Source: CAVRCT01 sp963719645 (GTDB taxonomy: Bacteria > Pseudomonadota > Gammaproteobacteria > DSM-16500). From it: a stretch of 64,000 bases of DNA. Of this stretch, positions 24,120 through 32,545 are shown one piece after another. The position numbers and the translations under genes were made by a program. Location: positions 434,001-498,000 of the forward strand of contig CAVRCT010000005.1 in NCBI GenBank assembly GCA_963719645.1. The letters are read 5' to 3'. The notes under the pieces are model-generated. The model was not told where the DNA came from. It saw nothing but the letters and a program-made list of their open reading frames with translations, and searched no databases. How positions within the stretch are numbered: the first letter of the stretch is position 1; the number at the start of each line of letters is the position of its first letter.

Positions 24120-25292
24120 ATGCATGGTATCTTGCATTTGTCGTGGTGGGGTTGTCTGATTGCTACATTGATTTTAACTCAAATAACCATTGTATCTGTC
24201 ACCATTTTTTTACATCGTTGCCAAGCGCATCGCGCGCTTGATTTACATCCTATCGTCAGTCACTTTTTCCGTTTTTGGTTGTGGATGACAACGGGGATGG
24301 TCACTAAAGAATGGACCGCTATTCACCGTAAGCATCATGCACGGGTTGAAACCGAAGAAGATCCACACAGTCCCCAAGTAAAAGGTATTTGGAAAGTCGT
24401 TTTAGAAGGTGCTGAACTCTATCGTAAAGAAGCGCGTGATCAAGCGACCATGGAACGTTTTGGCCAAGGCACGCCAGATGATTGGATGGAGCGAAATGTT
24501 TATACCCGTCACAGCGGCTTAGGCAACAAACTGATGTTGGTCATCGATCTCGTTTTATTTGGCCCATTGGGTCTGACCGTGTGGGCGTTGCAAATGATTT
24601 GGATTCCTCTCTTTGCGGCGGGTGTGGTGAATGGTATCGGCCATTTTGTCGGTTATCGCAATTTTGAGTGTCAAGATGCGTCACGTAACATTTTCCCTTT
24701 CGGTATTTTTATTGGTGGCGAAGAATTACATAACAACCATCATACCTTTGGTACCTCTGCGAAATTTTCCGTGAAGTGGTGGGAATTTGATTCGGGTTGG
24801 CTCTTGATTCGAGTGATGCAATTTTTTGGCTTAGCGAAACCTAAGCGCGTTCCACCGAAAGCGCAACTCAATTTAGCAAAAAAGAGTGTGGACATTGAAA
24901 CGGTGAAAGCCTTAATTAACCATCGTTTTCAAGTAATGTCACATTACAGCAAAAATGTAATTATGCCCGTGTTGCGCGAAGAAAGTAATCGCGCGAGTGA
25001 AGCGAGCAAATCGATGCTACGTCGAGCGAAAAAATTATTAATTCGTGATACGTCATTAGTTGATCAAACAGGCCAGCAACGATTAACAAATATTTTTGCA
25101 GCGCATAATTCATTGCAAGTCGTTTATCAATTTCGTTTGCAATTACAGAATATTTGGGCAAAAAGCACGGCGTCACAAAGCGAATTGCTCGAATCATTAC
25201 AAGAATGGTGCCGTCAGGCAGAAGCAACCGGTATTCAAGTATTGCGCGACTTTGTTCATCAATTGAAAGCGTATGTCCCGCAAAAAGTCTAA
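24120..25292 (+). CDS. Acyl-CoA/fatty acid desaturase
   Basis: A 390-residue membrane-bound di-iron desaturase of the stearoyl-CoA delta-9 type, which introduces a cis double bond into saturated acyl chains. All three histidine boxes are visible: HRCQAHR (32-38), HRKHH (69-73) and HNNHH (204-208). Hydrophobic segments occur at 8-30 and about 140-180. A 120-residue charged helical tail after the last box is longer than in typical delta-9 enzymes. It is monocistronic, has a palindrome in its leader, and is followed by an intrinsic terminator. With cfa (61461-62582) it shapes membrane fluidity. Confidence 0.92.
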   Translation: MHGILHLSWWGCLIATLILTQITIVSVTIFLHRCQAHRALDLHPIVSHFFRFWLWMTTGMVTKEWTAIHRKHHARVETEEDPHSPQVKGIWKVVLEGAELYRKEARDQATMERFGQGTPDDWMERNVYTRHSGLGNKLMLVIDLVLFGPLGLTVWALQMIWIPLFAAGVVNGIGHFVGYRNFECQDASRNIFPFGIFIGGEELHNNHHTFGTSAKFSVKWWEFDSGWLLIRVMQFFGLAKPKRVPPKAQLNLAKKSVDIETVKALINHRFQVMSHYSKNVIMPVLREESNRASEASKSMLRRAKKLLIRDTSLVDQTGQQRLTNIFAAHNSLQVVYQFRLQLQNIWAKSTASQSELLESLQEWCRQAEATGIQVLRDFVHQLKAYVPQKV

Positions 25293-25308
25293 TCAACTGT
25301 TATGCATA

Positions 25309-25342
25309 AAGGGAGCTGCCTGAAAAGGCGCTCCCTTTTTTT
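25309..25342 (+). terminator. Intrinsic terminator after the desaturase gene
   Basis: GGGAGC and GCTCCC form a GC-rich stem, extended by GCC/GGC, around a short loop. A run of seven T follows. It lies 18 bp after the desaturase stop. Confidence 0.85.
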
Positions 25343-25444
25343 ATGCTACAGCTCTTTTTTAAGCGCTCCCAAAGAACTTCGATGCAAGCGTTTGATTTTT
25401 TATAGCCGTCCCCATAGGTATCTACAGAGAAAAATTTAATTTTT

Positions 25445-25824
25445 TTTATACAAATCCCCCTTGTTCCCAATGGCACTAGCTTAAGAACTGTCGTCCCGGA
25501 ATTTAGTAGCTCTTAACGAGCGCCTTTTGCTCGTTTAGAGCTACTTAATGTCCGGGATCCATCTTCAATTTATCGCCCTCTTGCTTTTAACTTATATGCT
25601 TTAAGCAAAATGGATCCCGGACATTAACTGGCGCTAAATTCGCAAAAAGCGCTCATTAAGCGCCAGTAAATTCCGGGACGACAGTTCTTAAGCTAGTGCC
25701 ATTGCCCCTTGTTCCCCCTTTTTCAAAGTGGGAGACCTTCTAAGCAGCTTTCACTGTTAAAACACAGAGCGGCTTAGAAGGTCTCCCACTTTGAAAAAGG
25801 GGGACAAGGGGGATTTGTATAAAA
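25445..25824. repeat. Outer palindromic element interrupted by MITE A
   Basis: The long form of the outer element: TTATACAAATCCCCCTTG arms, an inner AGTGGGAGACCTTCTAAGC arm pair, and the reversed end at 25824. A 237-bp MITE A copy is inserted at 25468-25704. The whole gap between the desaturase terminator and the rpmG terminator is repeat, apart from about 100 bp of AT-rich sequence (25343-25444) in which I see nothing. Confidence 0.85.
25468..25704. mobile_element. MITE family A, intact 237-bp copy
   Basis: A transposase-less element with about 37-bp terminal inverted repeats starting CAATGGCACTAGCTTAAGAA. Inside are two different hairpins (AGTAGCTCTTAACGAGC... and TGGCGCTAAATTCGC...) around a GGATCC-centred core. 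It is flanked by an 11-bp duplication, CCCCTTGTTCC (25457-25467 and 25705-25715), that is present once in the empty site at 49187-49316. It looks identical to the copy at 41482. Confidence 0.88.
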
Positions 25825-25897
25825 AGAAGAAGTTCTTAATTTTTAATTATTCAGCATTTTTAACGATTTAACATCAAAGAGAAACTTTATTTGGAGC

Positions 25898-25929
25898 ATA
25901 AAAAAACCCGCAACGGCGGGGTTTTTTTA
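25898..25929 (-). terminator. Intrinsic terminator for rpmB-rpmG
   Basis: The stem AACCCCGCC/GCGGGTT-type is flanked by A-run and T-run on opposite sides, so it can work on either strand. On the minus strand it follows the rpmG stop by about 14 bp. Confidence 0.75.
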
Positions 25930-25942
25930 AAAAAGAAAGATA

Positions 25943-26137
25943 TTATAACTTCGTTTCTTCAAACATCACATGCATACCGCTCTTGCCGGTTTCTGTGTTA
26001 AAAGCACGTGGGTCGAAATATTTCTTTTTGAATTTTTCGGCCATCGTTCGCTTGTTTTTTGTGGTCGTACGGAATGTGCCCGTTTTTTTGCCGTCTTTGG
26101 TTAAGCCGGTTGATACCATTTTAATTTTATCACGCAT
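25943..26137 (-). CDS. rpmG: 50S ribosomal protein L33
   Basis: A 64-residue L33. The start MRDKIKMVSTGL and the core TTTKNKRTMAEKFKKKYFDPRA are typical; the usual length is 50-56. An insertion in the first loop (TKDGKKTG) and a divergent tail (SGMHVMFEETKL) account for the extra residues. It follows rpmB by 21 bp, the standard gamma-proteobacterial rpmBG operon, and ends at an intrinsic terminator. Confidence 0.9.
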   Translation of the reverse strand: MRDKIKMVSTGLTKDGKKTGTFRTTTKNKRTMAEKFKKKYFDPRAFNTETGKSGMHVMFEETKL

Positions 26138-26158
26138 AATCTATACCTTTTTAAAAGA

Positions 26159-26404
26159 TTATCCTGCTTGCTGTTGATCTTCGCGAGCTTTAATGTCTTT
26201 TAACACTTGCTCAATACCATATTTATCAATAATCCGCATGCCTTTGGTGCTGACGCGTAATTTGATATAACGATTTTCACTTTCTACCCAAAAACGATGT
26301 TCTTGGAGGTTAGGATTGAAACGTCGTTTGGTCTTATTGTTCGCATGGGACACATTGTTCCCCACTAAAGGACGCTTTCCAGTAACCTGACACACTCTTG
26401 ACAT
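26159..26404 (-). CDS. rpmB: 50S ribosomal protein L28
   Basis: An 81-residue L28, with the diagnostic MSRVCQVTGKRPLVGNNVSH, RRFNPNLQEHRFW and KGMRIIDKYGIE. The ATG at 26404 gives the usual N-terminus; GGAG lies 10 bp upstream. An in-frame ATG at 26431 would add nine atypical residues. First gene of rpmBG. Confidence 0.95.
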   Translation of the reverse strand: MSRVCQVTGKRPLVGNNVSHANNKTKRRFNPNLQEHRFWVESENRYIKLRVSTKGMRIIDKYGIEQVLKDIKAREDQQQAG

Positions 26405-26486
26405 AATTCTATTCTCCGATAAATCCTTCAATTGCTTTTAAACTTTAGCATTGGCAGGTCGCGATTTATACCAGAAATACCTTTTC

Positions 26487-26516
26487 CACGCAAGCACAGT
26501 CGAGCGGTTGCGTGGG
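26487..26516. other. Hairpin between radC and rpmB
   Basis: CCACGCAA-N14-TTGCGTGG forms an 8-bp stem. There is no U-run on either side, so it is not a clear terminator. It may serve radC termination or rpmB promoter control. Confidence 0.3.
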
Positions 26517-26561
26517 AGCAATTATTAAAAATCCAATAACTTATTGAGTAAAAAGAAATTC

Positions 26562-27236
26562 TTATAATAAACCTAATTCTGCAAATGAGAGGGATTGATC
26601 GGTGCCAATGACGATGTGGTCAATGACTTTGATATCAATCAAGGCCAATGCATGTTTAAGAAGCTGCGTGATCTCACGATCTGCTTTGCTCGGCACGGGT
26701 GATCCAGACGGATGATTGTGCGCAAGAATAATGCAAGCTGCATTATGGCTTAAACAACGCTTCATCACTTCTCTTGGATAAATAGCGGCCTCAGTCAGAG
26801 TGCCATGGACTAATTCCTCATATTGAATTAACCGATGTTGGTTATCGAGAAATAAGCAGGCGAATACCTCATGAGGGTAATTTTTTAATTGGTTGGCTAA
26901 ATAACGTTGTGTGGCAGTTGCGTTATTTAAGATGTCACCGGTTTTGATTTCACTGATGAGATAACGCCGACTCAATTCTAAGCCTGCTTGGAATAAAGCA
27001 AATTTGGCTTTCCCGACGCCTGGCATTTGATTTAGCAAATGAACAGGTGAATCCAAGAGTTTTTTTAAACTGCCGAAGTGAACCAGTAATTCCCGGGCAA
27101 TATCGAGCGCCGTTTTGCCGCGAATACCGGTATTTAAAAAAATAGCGAGTAACTCGGCATCTGATAAATTTTTTGCCCCGACCAGAAATAACTTTTCTCG
27201 CGGCCTTTCATTGAGGGGCCAGTGATTAATCGGCAT
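26562..27236 (-). CDS. radC: RadC/JAB-domain DNA repair protein
   Basis: A 224-residue RadC with an N-terminal helix-hairpin-helix region (LLNQMPGVGKAKF) and a C-terminal JAB/MPN metalloprotease-like domain. The metal-binding motif HNHPSGSPVPSKAD is at 173-186, with Glu in the EELVHGT strand. Start MPINHWPLNERPREK is canonical. RadC is annotated in DNA repair and recombination, but its enzymatic role is not established. It is divergent from coaBC, as in many gammaproteobacteria. Confidence 0.95.
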   Translation of the reverse strand: MPINHWPLNERPREKLFLVGAKNLSDAELLAIFLNTGIRGKTALDIARELLVHFGSLKKLLDSPVHLLNQMPGVGKAKFALFQAGLELSRRYLISEIKTGDILNNATATQRYLANQLKNYPHEVFACLFLDNQHRLIQYEELVHGTLTEAAIYPREVMKRCLSHNAACIILAHNHPSGSPVPSKADREITQLLKHALALIDIKVIDHIVIGTDQSLSFAELGLL

Positions 27237-27288
27237 GTCAAAAGTCTCCTTTTTGTGCTATTTTGTAGACCATTCGTCAAAATGGTTT

Positions 27289-28530
27289 ATGCAAATGATT
27301 CAAGAAATCGATCCCAATAAATTGCTCACGGGTAAGCGCATCCTCTTGGGGGTAACAGGGGGAATTGCAGCGTATAAAAGTGCTGACTTAACGCGTCGTT
27401 TGCGCGAGGTGGGTGCTGAGGTGCGTATTGTCATGACGATGCACGCGAAAGAATTTATTACACCGTTAACGATGCAGGCGGTGTCAGGTCATCCCGTGCA
27501 TGATGACTTATTCGATTTAAAAGCAGAAGCGGCGATGGGGCATATTGATTTAGCCAGATGGGCAGATGCCATTTTAGTGGCGCCCGCAACAGCGGATTTT
27601 ATTGCGCGCTTAATTCACGGGGAAGCGAATGATTTGTTAACGACGCTTTGTCTCGCCAGCAAGGCTAAATTGGCGGTGGCGCCTGCTATGAATCAAGGGA
27701 TGTGGAAGCATACGCTGACCCAAGATAACATTCAAGCATTGGCAAAAAAGGAAATTCATCTGTTTGGCCCCGCGGAAGGCAGTCAAGCATGCGGTGATGT
27801 CGGCCCTGGACGGATGTTAGAACCGTTAGAATTAGTTGAACGCGTAGCGGGATTGTTTGCGAATGAGTTGTTAAGTGCTAAACACGTTGTCATTACGGCA
27901 GGACCCACCCGAGAAGCGATCGATCCCGTGCGTTACTTAACAAATGCGAGTTCCGGTAAAATGGGTTACGCACTTTCTGCGGCGGCGCGCGAAGCCGGTG
28001 CGCGAGTCACTCTCATCAGTGGACCTGTCAATTTAACCAAGTTGCCGGGTATTGAAACGATTGATGTGATCAGTGCAGAGGATATGCGGTCGGCCGTGAT
28101 GGCGGTTATTCCAACGTGCGATATTTTTATCAGTGTCGCGGCAGTCGCAGATTATCGCTGTGACGAGATTGCCACGCAAAAAATTGCAAAAACAAACGAT
28201 ACGTTGACATTAAAATTAGTGCGCACTCCTGACATTGTGGCGGAAGTCGCGGCACTGCCGACACGTCCTTTTGTGGTAGGATTTGCAGCCGAGACAGATA
28301 ATCTCATCGAAAAAGCAAAAACAAAATTACACCATAAAAAATTAGACATGGTGATTGCAAATGATGTTGGCAACCACAAAGTCTTTGAGCAAGACGAGAA
28401 TACGGTAGTGGTTTTAACCAAACACTATCAACACACGTTCGAGACGCTGCCTAAGCAACGGTTGGCAAGAGAACTTATTTTATTGATTGCGAAAGAGGTT
28501 ACAAATGGAAAATGTGATAGAGACGATTGA
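27289..28530 (+). CDS. coaBC: Bifunctional phosphopantothenoylcysteine decarboxylase/synthetase
   Basis: The CoaBC enzyme carries out two steps of CoA synthesis: ligation of cysteine to 4'-phosphopantothenate, then FMN-dependent decarboxylation. The N-terminal CoaC domain has LLGVTGGIAAYKS, the catalytic-His region MGHIDLARW, VAPATADFIA and PAMNQGMW. The CoaB domain has ITAGPTREAIDPVRYLTNASSGKMG. I chose the ATG at 27289 (413 residues); earlier in-frame starts lie in the radC promoter region. Overlaps dut by 26 bp. Confidence 0.95.
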   Translation: MQMIQEIDPNKLLTGKRILLGVTGGIAAYKSADLTRRLREVGAEVRIVMTMHAKEFITPLTMQAVSGHPVHDDLFDLKAEAAMGHIDLARWADAILVAPATADFIARLIHGEANDLLTTLCLASKAKLAVAPAMNQGMWKHTLTQDNIQALAKKEIHLFGPAEGSQACGDVGPGRMLEPLELVERVAGLFANELLSAKHVVITAGPTREAIDPVRYLTNASSGKMGYALSAAAREAGARVTLISGPVNLTKLPGIETIDVISAEDMRSAVMAVIPTCDIFISVAAVADYRCDEIATQKIAKTNDTLTLKLVRTPDIVAEVAALPTRPFVVGFAAETDNLIEKAKTKLHHKKLDMVIANDVGNHKVFEQDENTVVVLTKHYQHTFETLPKQRLARELILLIAKEVTNGKCDRDD

Positions 28531-29014
28531 AGCAACACATGCATTGAATGCCAGCAACCATTTGCCCATTCAAGTAAAAATTTTAGATCCTCGTATGGGT
28601 AAAGAATTTCCGTTACCCAAATATGAAACCCAAGATTCGGCCGGTATGGATTTGCGCGCTTGTCTGGATCAATCATTAACGATTCAGCCGGGTGAAACGC
28701 ATTTAATTCCAACCGGTATTTCAATCTATATTGGCGATCCAAATTTAGCGGCGGTCATTTTGCCGCGTTCAGGCTTGGGTCATAAACACGGTATTGTCAT
28801 GGGTAATTTGGTGGGATTGATCGATGCAGATTACCAAGGACCTCTGATGATTTCTTGCTGGAATCGGGGTCAAAATTCTTATACCATTGAGCCCGGCGAT
28901 CGCATTGCCCAATTAGTCTTTTTACCCATTGCACGTGTGCGTTTTCAATTCGTTGCTGAATTTGAGGCAACAGCGCGCGGTGCCGGTGGTTTTGGCCATT
29001 CAGGAAAAAATTAA
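28505..29014 (+). CDS. dut: dUTP diphosphatase
   Basis: A 169-residue trimeric dUTPase that hydrolyses dUTP to dUMP, keeping uracil out of DNA and supplying thyA with substrate. All five motifs can be seen: AGMDLRA, PRSGLGHKHGI, GLIDADYQG, GDRIAQLVF and RGAGGFGHSG. AGAGG lies 9 bp before the ATG at 28505. About 18 residues at the N-terminus exceed the usual 150-residue length. Overlaps the end of coaBC, the standard coaBC-dut linkage. Confidence 0.95.
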   Translation: MENVIETIEATHALNASNHLPIQVKILDPRMGKEFPLPKYETQDSAGMDLRACLDQSLTIQPGETHLIPTGISIYIGDPNLAAVILPRSGLGHKHGIVMGNLVGLIDADYQGPLMISCWNRGQNSYTIEPGDRIAQLVFLPIARVRFQFVAEFEATARGAGGFGHSGKN

Positions 29015-29016
29015 TC

Positions 29017-30402
29017 ATGCTAAGCACATCCTCTATCGATCCAACCATTTTCCGCGCATATGATATTCGCGGTATCGTCGATCAAAGCTTGACGGAAGAA
29101 AGCGTTTATCTTTTAGGGTGTGCAATCGGCACGCGCGCACTTCAGCAGGGCGAAAAACGGATTGCGGTTGGACGCGATGGTCGTTTATCAGGCCCGCGAT
29201 TAGCTGAAGTGTTACGGAAAGGATTGCAATCTACCGGTTGTGATGTCATCGATATTGGTAGGGTGCCAACACCCTTGCTGTATTTTGCAACATGCATGAT
29301 GGATACGCGATCTGGAGTGATGTTAACAGGCAGTCACAATCCTGCTGAATACAATGGTTTAAAAATCATGATCGCGGGTAAAACGCTTTCTGAGGAAGGT
29401 ATTAATGATTTATATCATTGCATACAGCAACAAGATTTTTTACAAGGCGATGGTCAACTGTCTGAAACGGAAATGATTGATCGGTATATCGCACGTGTTG
29501 CAAGTGATACGAAGCTTGCGCGGCCACTTAAGATTGTCGTGGATTGTGGAAATGGTGTGGCAGGCGGTGTTGCGCCACAATTATTTCGTGCGATGGGTTG
29601 TGAAGTCCAAGAATTATTTTGTGAAATCGATGGCGCATTTCCCAATCATCATCCAGACCCGAGTCAAACTAAAAATTTGCAAGATTTAATCCAAGTGATG
29701 CAAGAAACACAAGCTGACATTGGGTTGGCATTTGATGGAGATGGCGATCGGTTGGGGGTGGTCACCAGCAGTGGTGAAATCATCTGGCCTGACCGTCAAT
29801 TGATGTTATTTGCAAAATCAATTCTTGCACGTAAACCGGGCGCGAAAATTATTTATGACGTTAAATGCACGAATCATTTAGCAACCGTGATTCAAGCGGC
29901 AGGTGGCGAGCCTATCATGTGGAAAACAGGCCATTCACTCATCAAAGCGAAACTCGCTGAAACGCAAGCGGCATTGGCAGGTGAGATGAGTGGACATATC
30001 TTTTTTAAAGATCGTTGGTATGGTTTTGATGATGCGATTTATGCAGGCGCACGTTTGTTAGAAATTTTGTCTCACAGTGCAGGGAATAGTGATGCATTGT
30101 TTGCCGATATTCCAAATAGTGTGAATACACCCGAATTAAAAATATTTGTGTCGGATGCTGAAAAATTTTTATTGATGAAAAAAATTATTGCGCAAGCCAA
30201 TTTCACCAGCGCGGATGTGGTGACGATTGATGGTTTGCGAGTGAATTTTGCAGATGGTTGGGGCTTGGTGCGACCTTCTAATACCACGCCTTGCTTGGTA
30301 TTGCGTTTTGAAGCAGAGACGGTGGCTGCATTGGCACGTATTCAACAATTATTCCGTGAATTTTTGCTGGGTGTGAATCCGGATTTAGCGATTCCATTTT
30401 GA
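29017..30402 (+). CDS. algC: Phosphomannomutase/phosphoglucomutase
   Basis: A 461-residue alpha-D-phosphohexomutase converting mannose-6-P or glucose-6-P to the 1-phosphates for LPS and exopolysaccharide sugars. The phosphoserine loop TGSHNPAEYNG has Ser at 106; the metal loop DGDGDR is at 240-245; the sugar-binding GEMSGH and the phosphate-binding RPSNTTP near the C-terminus are present. Starts 3 bp after dut (AlgC/ManB type, as after coaBC-dut in Pseudomonas-like gene order). Followed by a long palindrome. Confidence 0.92.
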   Translation: MLSTSSIDPTIFRAYDIRGIVDQSLTEESVYLLGCAIGTRALQQGEKRIAVGRDGRLSGPRLAEVLRKGLQSTGCDVIDIGRVPTPLLYFATCMMDTRSGVMLTGSHNPAEYNGLKIMIAGKTLSEEGINDLYHCIQQQDFLQGDGQLSETEMIDRYIARVASDTKLARPLKIVVDCGNGVAGGVAPQLFRAMGCEVQELFCEIDGAFPNHHPDPSQTKNLQDLIQVMQETQADIGLAFDGDGDRLGVVTSSGEIIWPDRQLMLFAKSILARKPGAKIIYDVKCTNHLATVIQAAGGEPIMWKTGHSLIKAKLAETQAALAGEMSGHIFFKDRWYGFDDAIYAGARLLEILSHSAGNSDALFADIPNSVNTPELKIFVSDAEKFLLMKKIIAQANFTSADVVTIDGLRVNFADGWGLVRPSNTTPCLVLRFEAETVAALARIQQLFREFLLGVNPDLAIPF

Positions 30403-30410
30403 TGTTGGTT

Positions 30411-30517
30411 GTCATTCCATACGCGTCAAGCTAAAGAAATTTTGCTTAGAACGCCTTCCCCCTGAGGTGGAAGGCGTTCTAAGCAAAATTTCTTTAGCCT
30501 GACGCGTATGGGATGAC
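30411..30517. repeat. Long perfect hairpin after algC
   Basis: Two arms of about 49 bp with only minor mismatches, starting GTCATTCCATACGCGTCA and ending GACGCGTATGGGATGAC, enclose a 9-bp loop (CCCTGAGGT). The arms include GCTAAAGAAATTTTGC. It has no T-run, so it looks more like a palindromic element than a terminator. It separates algC from ubiH. Confidence 0.8.
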
Positions 30518-30554
30518 AGCGGAGTTGTTATGTCTAACCAATTGGAACTAATTC

Positions 30555-31799
30555 ATGCTTCACTCTGATATTGCAATTATAGGTAGCGGCATTGTGGGTG
30601 CTACGACGGCGCTGGCACTGGCAAAACAAAATCCTCATTTACAGATTACTCTAATCGATGCAAAACCGATTTCTCATCAATGGCAAGCGGATGCCATTGA
30701 TTTTCGTGTCAGTGCTATCTCTCTTGCGTCTGAGCGGATTTTTCGTCATTTAAATTGCTGGAAAGACATACAAGCAAAACGAATCAGTCCTTATCAAAAA
30801 ATGGTTGTGTGGGATGAAATGAGCTCGGGAGACATCCAATTTGATCGAGCCAAACTCGGTGTGCCCGCATTAGGCTACATCATTGAAGACAGTGTGATTC
30901 GAACCAGTTTAATCGCGCAATTGGCGGAATTAAATAATTTGCAGATGTTGGATACTATGCAATTAGTTGCGTTGAAAAAAAATGTAACCGATGTCGACAT
31001 TATTTTTGCGGATCAATCAACGCATCACACAGCATTATTGATTGGCGCGGATGGCGCAAATTCATGGGTGCGAGATCAATTGCAAATAAGTTTTAAAACC
31101 TGGGATTACCAACAAACCGCCATTGTCGCAACGGTAAAAACAACAGAGACACATCAACACACTGCATGGCAGCGGTTTTTGAAAACCGGCCCGTTAGCGT
31201 TTTTGCCATTGTCAGATTCTCATACGTGTTCGATCGTTTGGTCGGCCATTCATGAGCGAGCGGCTGAATTGATGCAATTATCCGATGAAGAATTTTCAAT
31301 CCAATTAACCGAGGCATTCGGTTTTAAACTCGGAAATGTTGTGAGTGTTTCGAAGCGTTATTCTTTTCCATTACGGATGCGGCATGTTAAACACTATGTC
31401 GCAGAACGGATTGCATTAGTCGGCGATGCGGCGCATACCATTCATCCCTTAGCGGGACAAGGCGTTAATTTGGGATTGCTAGATGCAGCATGTCTAACGG
31501 AAGTGATTACGCATGCCGTCAAAAATAAAAAAGAGTTTGCAAGTTTGCCAGTGCTGCGCCGTTACGAACGCTGGCGCAAAGCAGATAATTTCACGATGTT
31601 GGCGAGTGTAGATGTGTTGAAAAATGTATTTATTCAACAAAGCCAACCGGTGCGTATGATGCGCGGCTTGGGTTTAACTTGCGTGAATCGGATGGAGTTG
31701 ATAAAAAAATTATTGGCTGGCTATGCATTAGGAGAAAGAGGAGATTTGCCTCCAATGGCACTAGCGGGTAGCCCGGATGCAATCCGGGGTTTTTCATGA
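30555..31799 (+). CDS. UbiH/UbiF/VisC-family FAD monooxygenase
   Basis: A 414-residue flavoprotein hydroxylase of ubiquinone synthesis. The FAD-binding motifs are IAIIGSGIVGATTALALA at the N-terminus, the DG motif LLIGADGANSWVR, and RIALVGDAAHTIHPLAGQGVNLGL. Which ring position it hydroxylates (UbiH, UbiI or UbiF) cannot be read. The last ten codons (about ALAGSPDAIRGFS) run into CAATGGCACTAGC, identical to the tip of MITE A, followed by a GCCCGGATGC hairpin, so the C-terminus has been rewritten by repeat sequence. Confidence 0.88.
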   Translation: MLHSDIAIIGSGIVGATTALALAKQNPHLQITLIDAKPISHQWQADAIDFRVSAISLASERIFRHLNCWKDIQAKRISPYQKMVVWDEMSSGDIQFDRAKLGVPALGYIIEDSVIRTSLIAQLAELNNLQMLDTMQLVALKKNVTDVDIIFADQSTHHTALLIGADGANSWVRDQLQISFKTWDYQQTAIVATVKTTETHQHTAWQRFLKTGPLAFLPLSDSHTCSIVWSAIHERAAELMQLSDEEFSIQLTEAFGFKLGNVVSVSKRYSFPLRMRHVKHYVAERIALVGDAAHTIHPLAGQGVNLGLLDAACLTEVITHAVKNKKEFASLPVLRRYERWRKADNFTMLASVDVLKNVFIQQSQPVRMMRGLGLTCVNRMELIKKLLAGYALGERGDLPPMALAGSPDAIRGFS

Positions 31800-31878
31800 C
31801 CGCTTGCTGACGCGCGCGGCTCAGTAATACCTTCAACACTCCGTCATTGCGAGCCCCGCAGGGGCGCGGCAATCCAGT
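31753..31878. repeat. MITE A tip and CGTCATTGCGAG-type repeat
   Basis: CAATGGCACTAGC (31753-31765) equals the first 13 bp of MITE A. Next come GCCCGGATGC/GCAATCCGGGG (31771-31789) and a CGTCATTGCGAG...GCAATCCAG arm (31842-31878), related to the core of MITE B. Together they fill the ubiH-thioesterase junction. Confidence 0.65.
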
Positions 31879-31892
31879 TTTCGCTTTATTTC

Positions 31893-32285
31893 TTAATCAT
31901 TAATTTTTTCAAAAAAAGAATTTGGTTTAACAGGCTTTTGGGTATTTTTATTGACTAATACCATCAGCGCTTCAGCTTCGCTGTTTAGGTTGTTGAGAGA
32001 GAGATTGTGAATGGTGTATTTAAACATGAGTTTTGCACCCGCGGATTCTACAGAGAGATGCACTTTCAGTTCATTATCCCAATATGCCTGATTGATATAA
32101 TCTATTTTAAGCTGACGCATCATGAGCACATGGCCATTGACTTCAAGCTCTGTTAAGCCATGCGTTTTTAAAAATTGAGCGCGTACTTCGTGTAATAGAT
32201 TCACTAATTCGATATGACCTAAATGCCCACCATAGTTAATATCGGTGATTCTGGGTTTTATTATTTCAATGTGTTCAATCTTCAT
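31893..32285 (-). CDS. Hotdog-fold acyl-CoA thioesterase family protein
   Basis: A 130-residue protein of the 4HBT/acyl-CoA thioester hydrolase type. Characteristic features are the N-terminal RITDINYGGHLGHIELVNLLHEVRAQF (catalytic Asp and following helix) and MMRQLKIDYINQAYWDNELKVHL. Single-domain hotdog proteins form tetramers and hydrolyse acyl-CoA or aryl-CoA esters; the substrate is unknown. Stands alone on the minus strand. Confidence 0.82.
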   Translation of the reverse strand: MKIEHIEIIKPRITDINYGGHLGHIELVNLLHEVRAQFLKTHGLTELEVNGHVLMMRQLKIDYINQAYWDNELKVHLSVESAGAKLMFKYTIHNLSLNNLNSEAEALMVLVNKNTQKPVKPNSFFEKIND

Positions 32286-32545
32286 GGTCTTCTCTGTTGA
32301 CGAGTGATCGCCAAATTATACAGGCAATTGGTGGAATGTCATTCATGTTCACTTGGTTTCACTTCTCTGTGCGCGACAGAAATTTATAAAATTCACTTTG
32401 AAAAGATGTTTCTGGATAATGAGTAGATCTGAACTAACCGTTCCCTAACGGTCGCGGCTCGGTTAGAAGGAAGGGATGCCGTTGCGTCGAAACAGCTTTT
32501 AATCTAGATTCGACATACGTATTTGAAAAACACAAGGATATAAAT

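Noticed and set aside
25468..25704. Possible full insertion sequences
   Set aside because: No transposase frame within any repeat; the elements are 130-240 bp.
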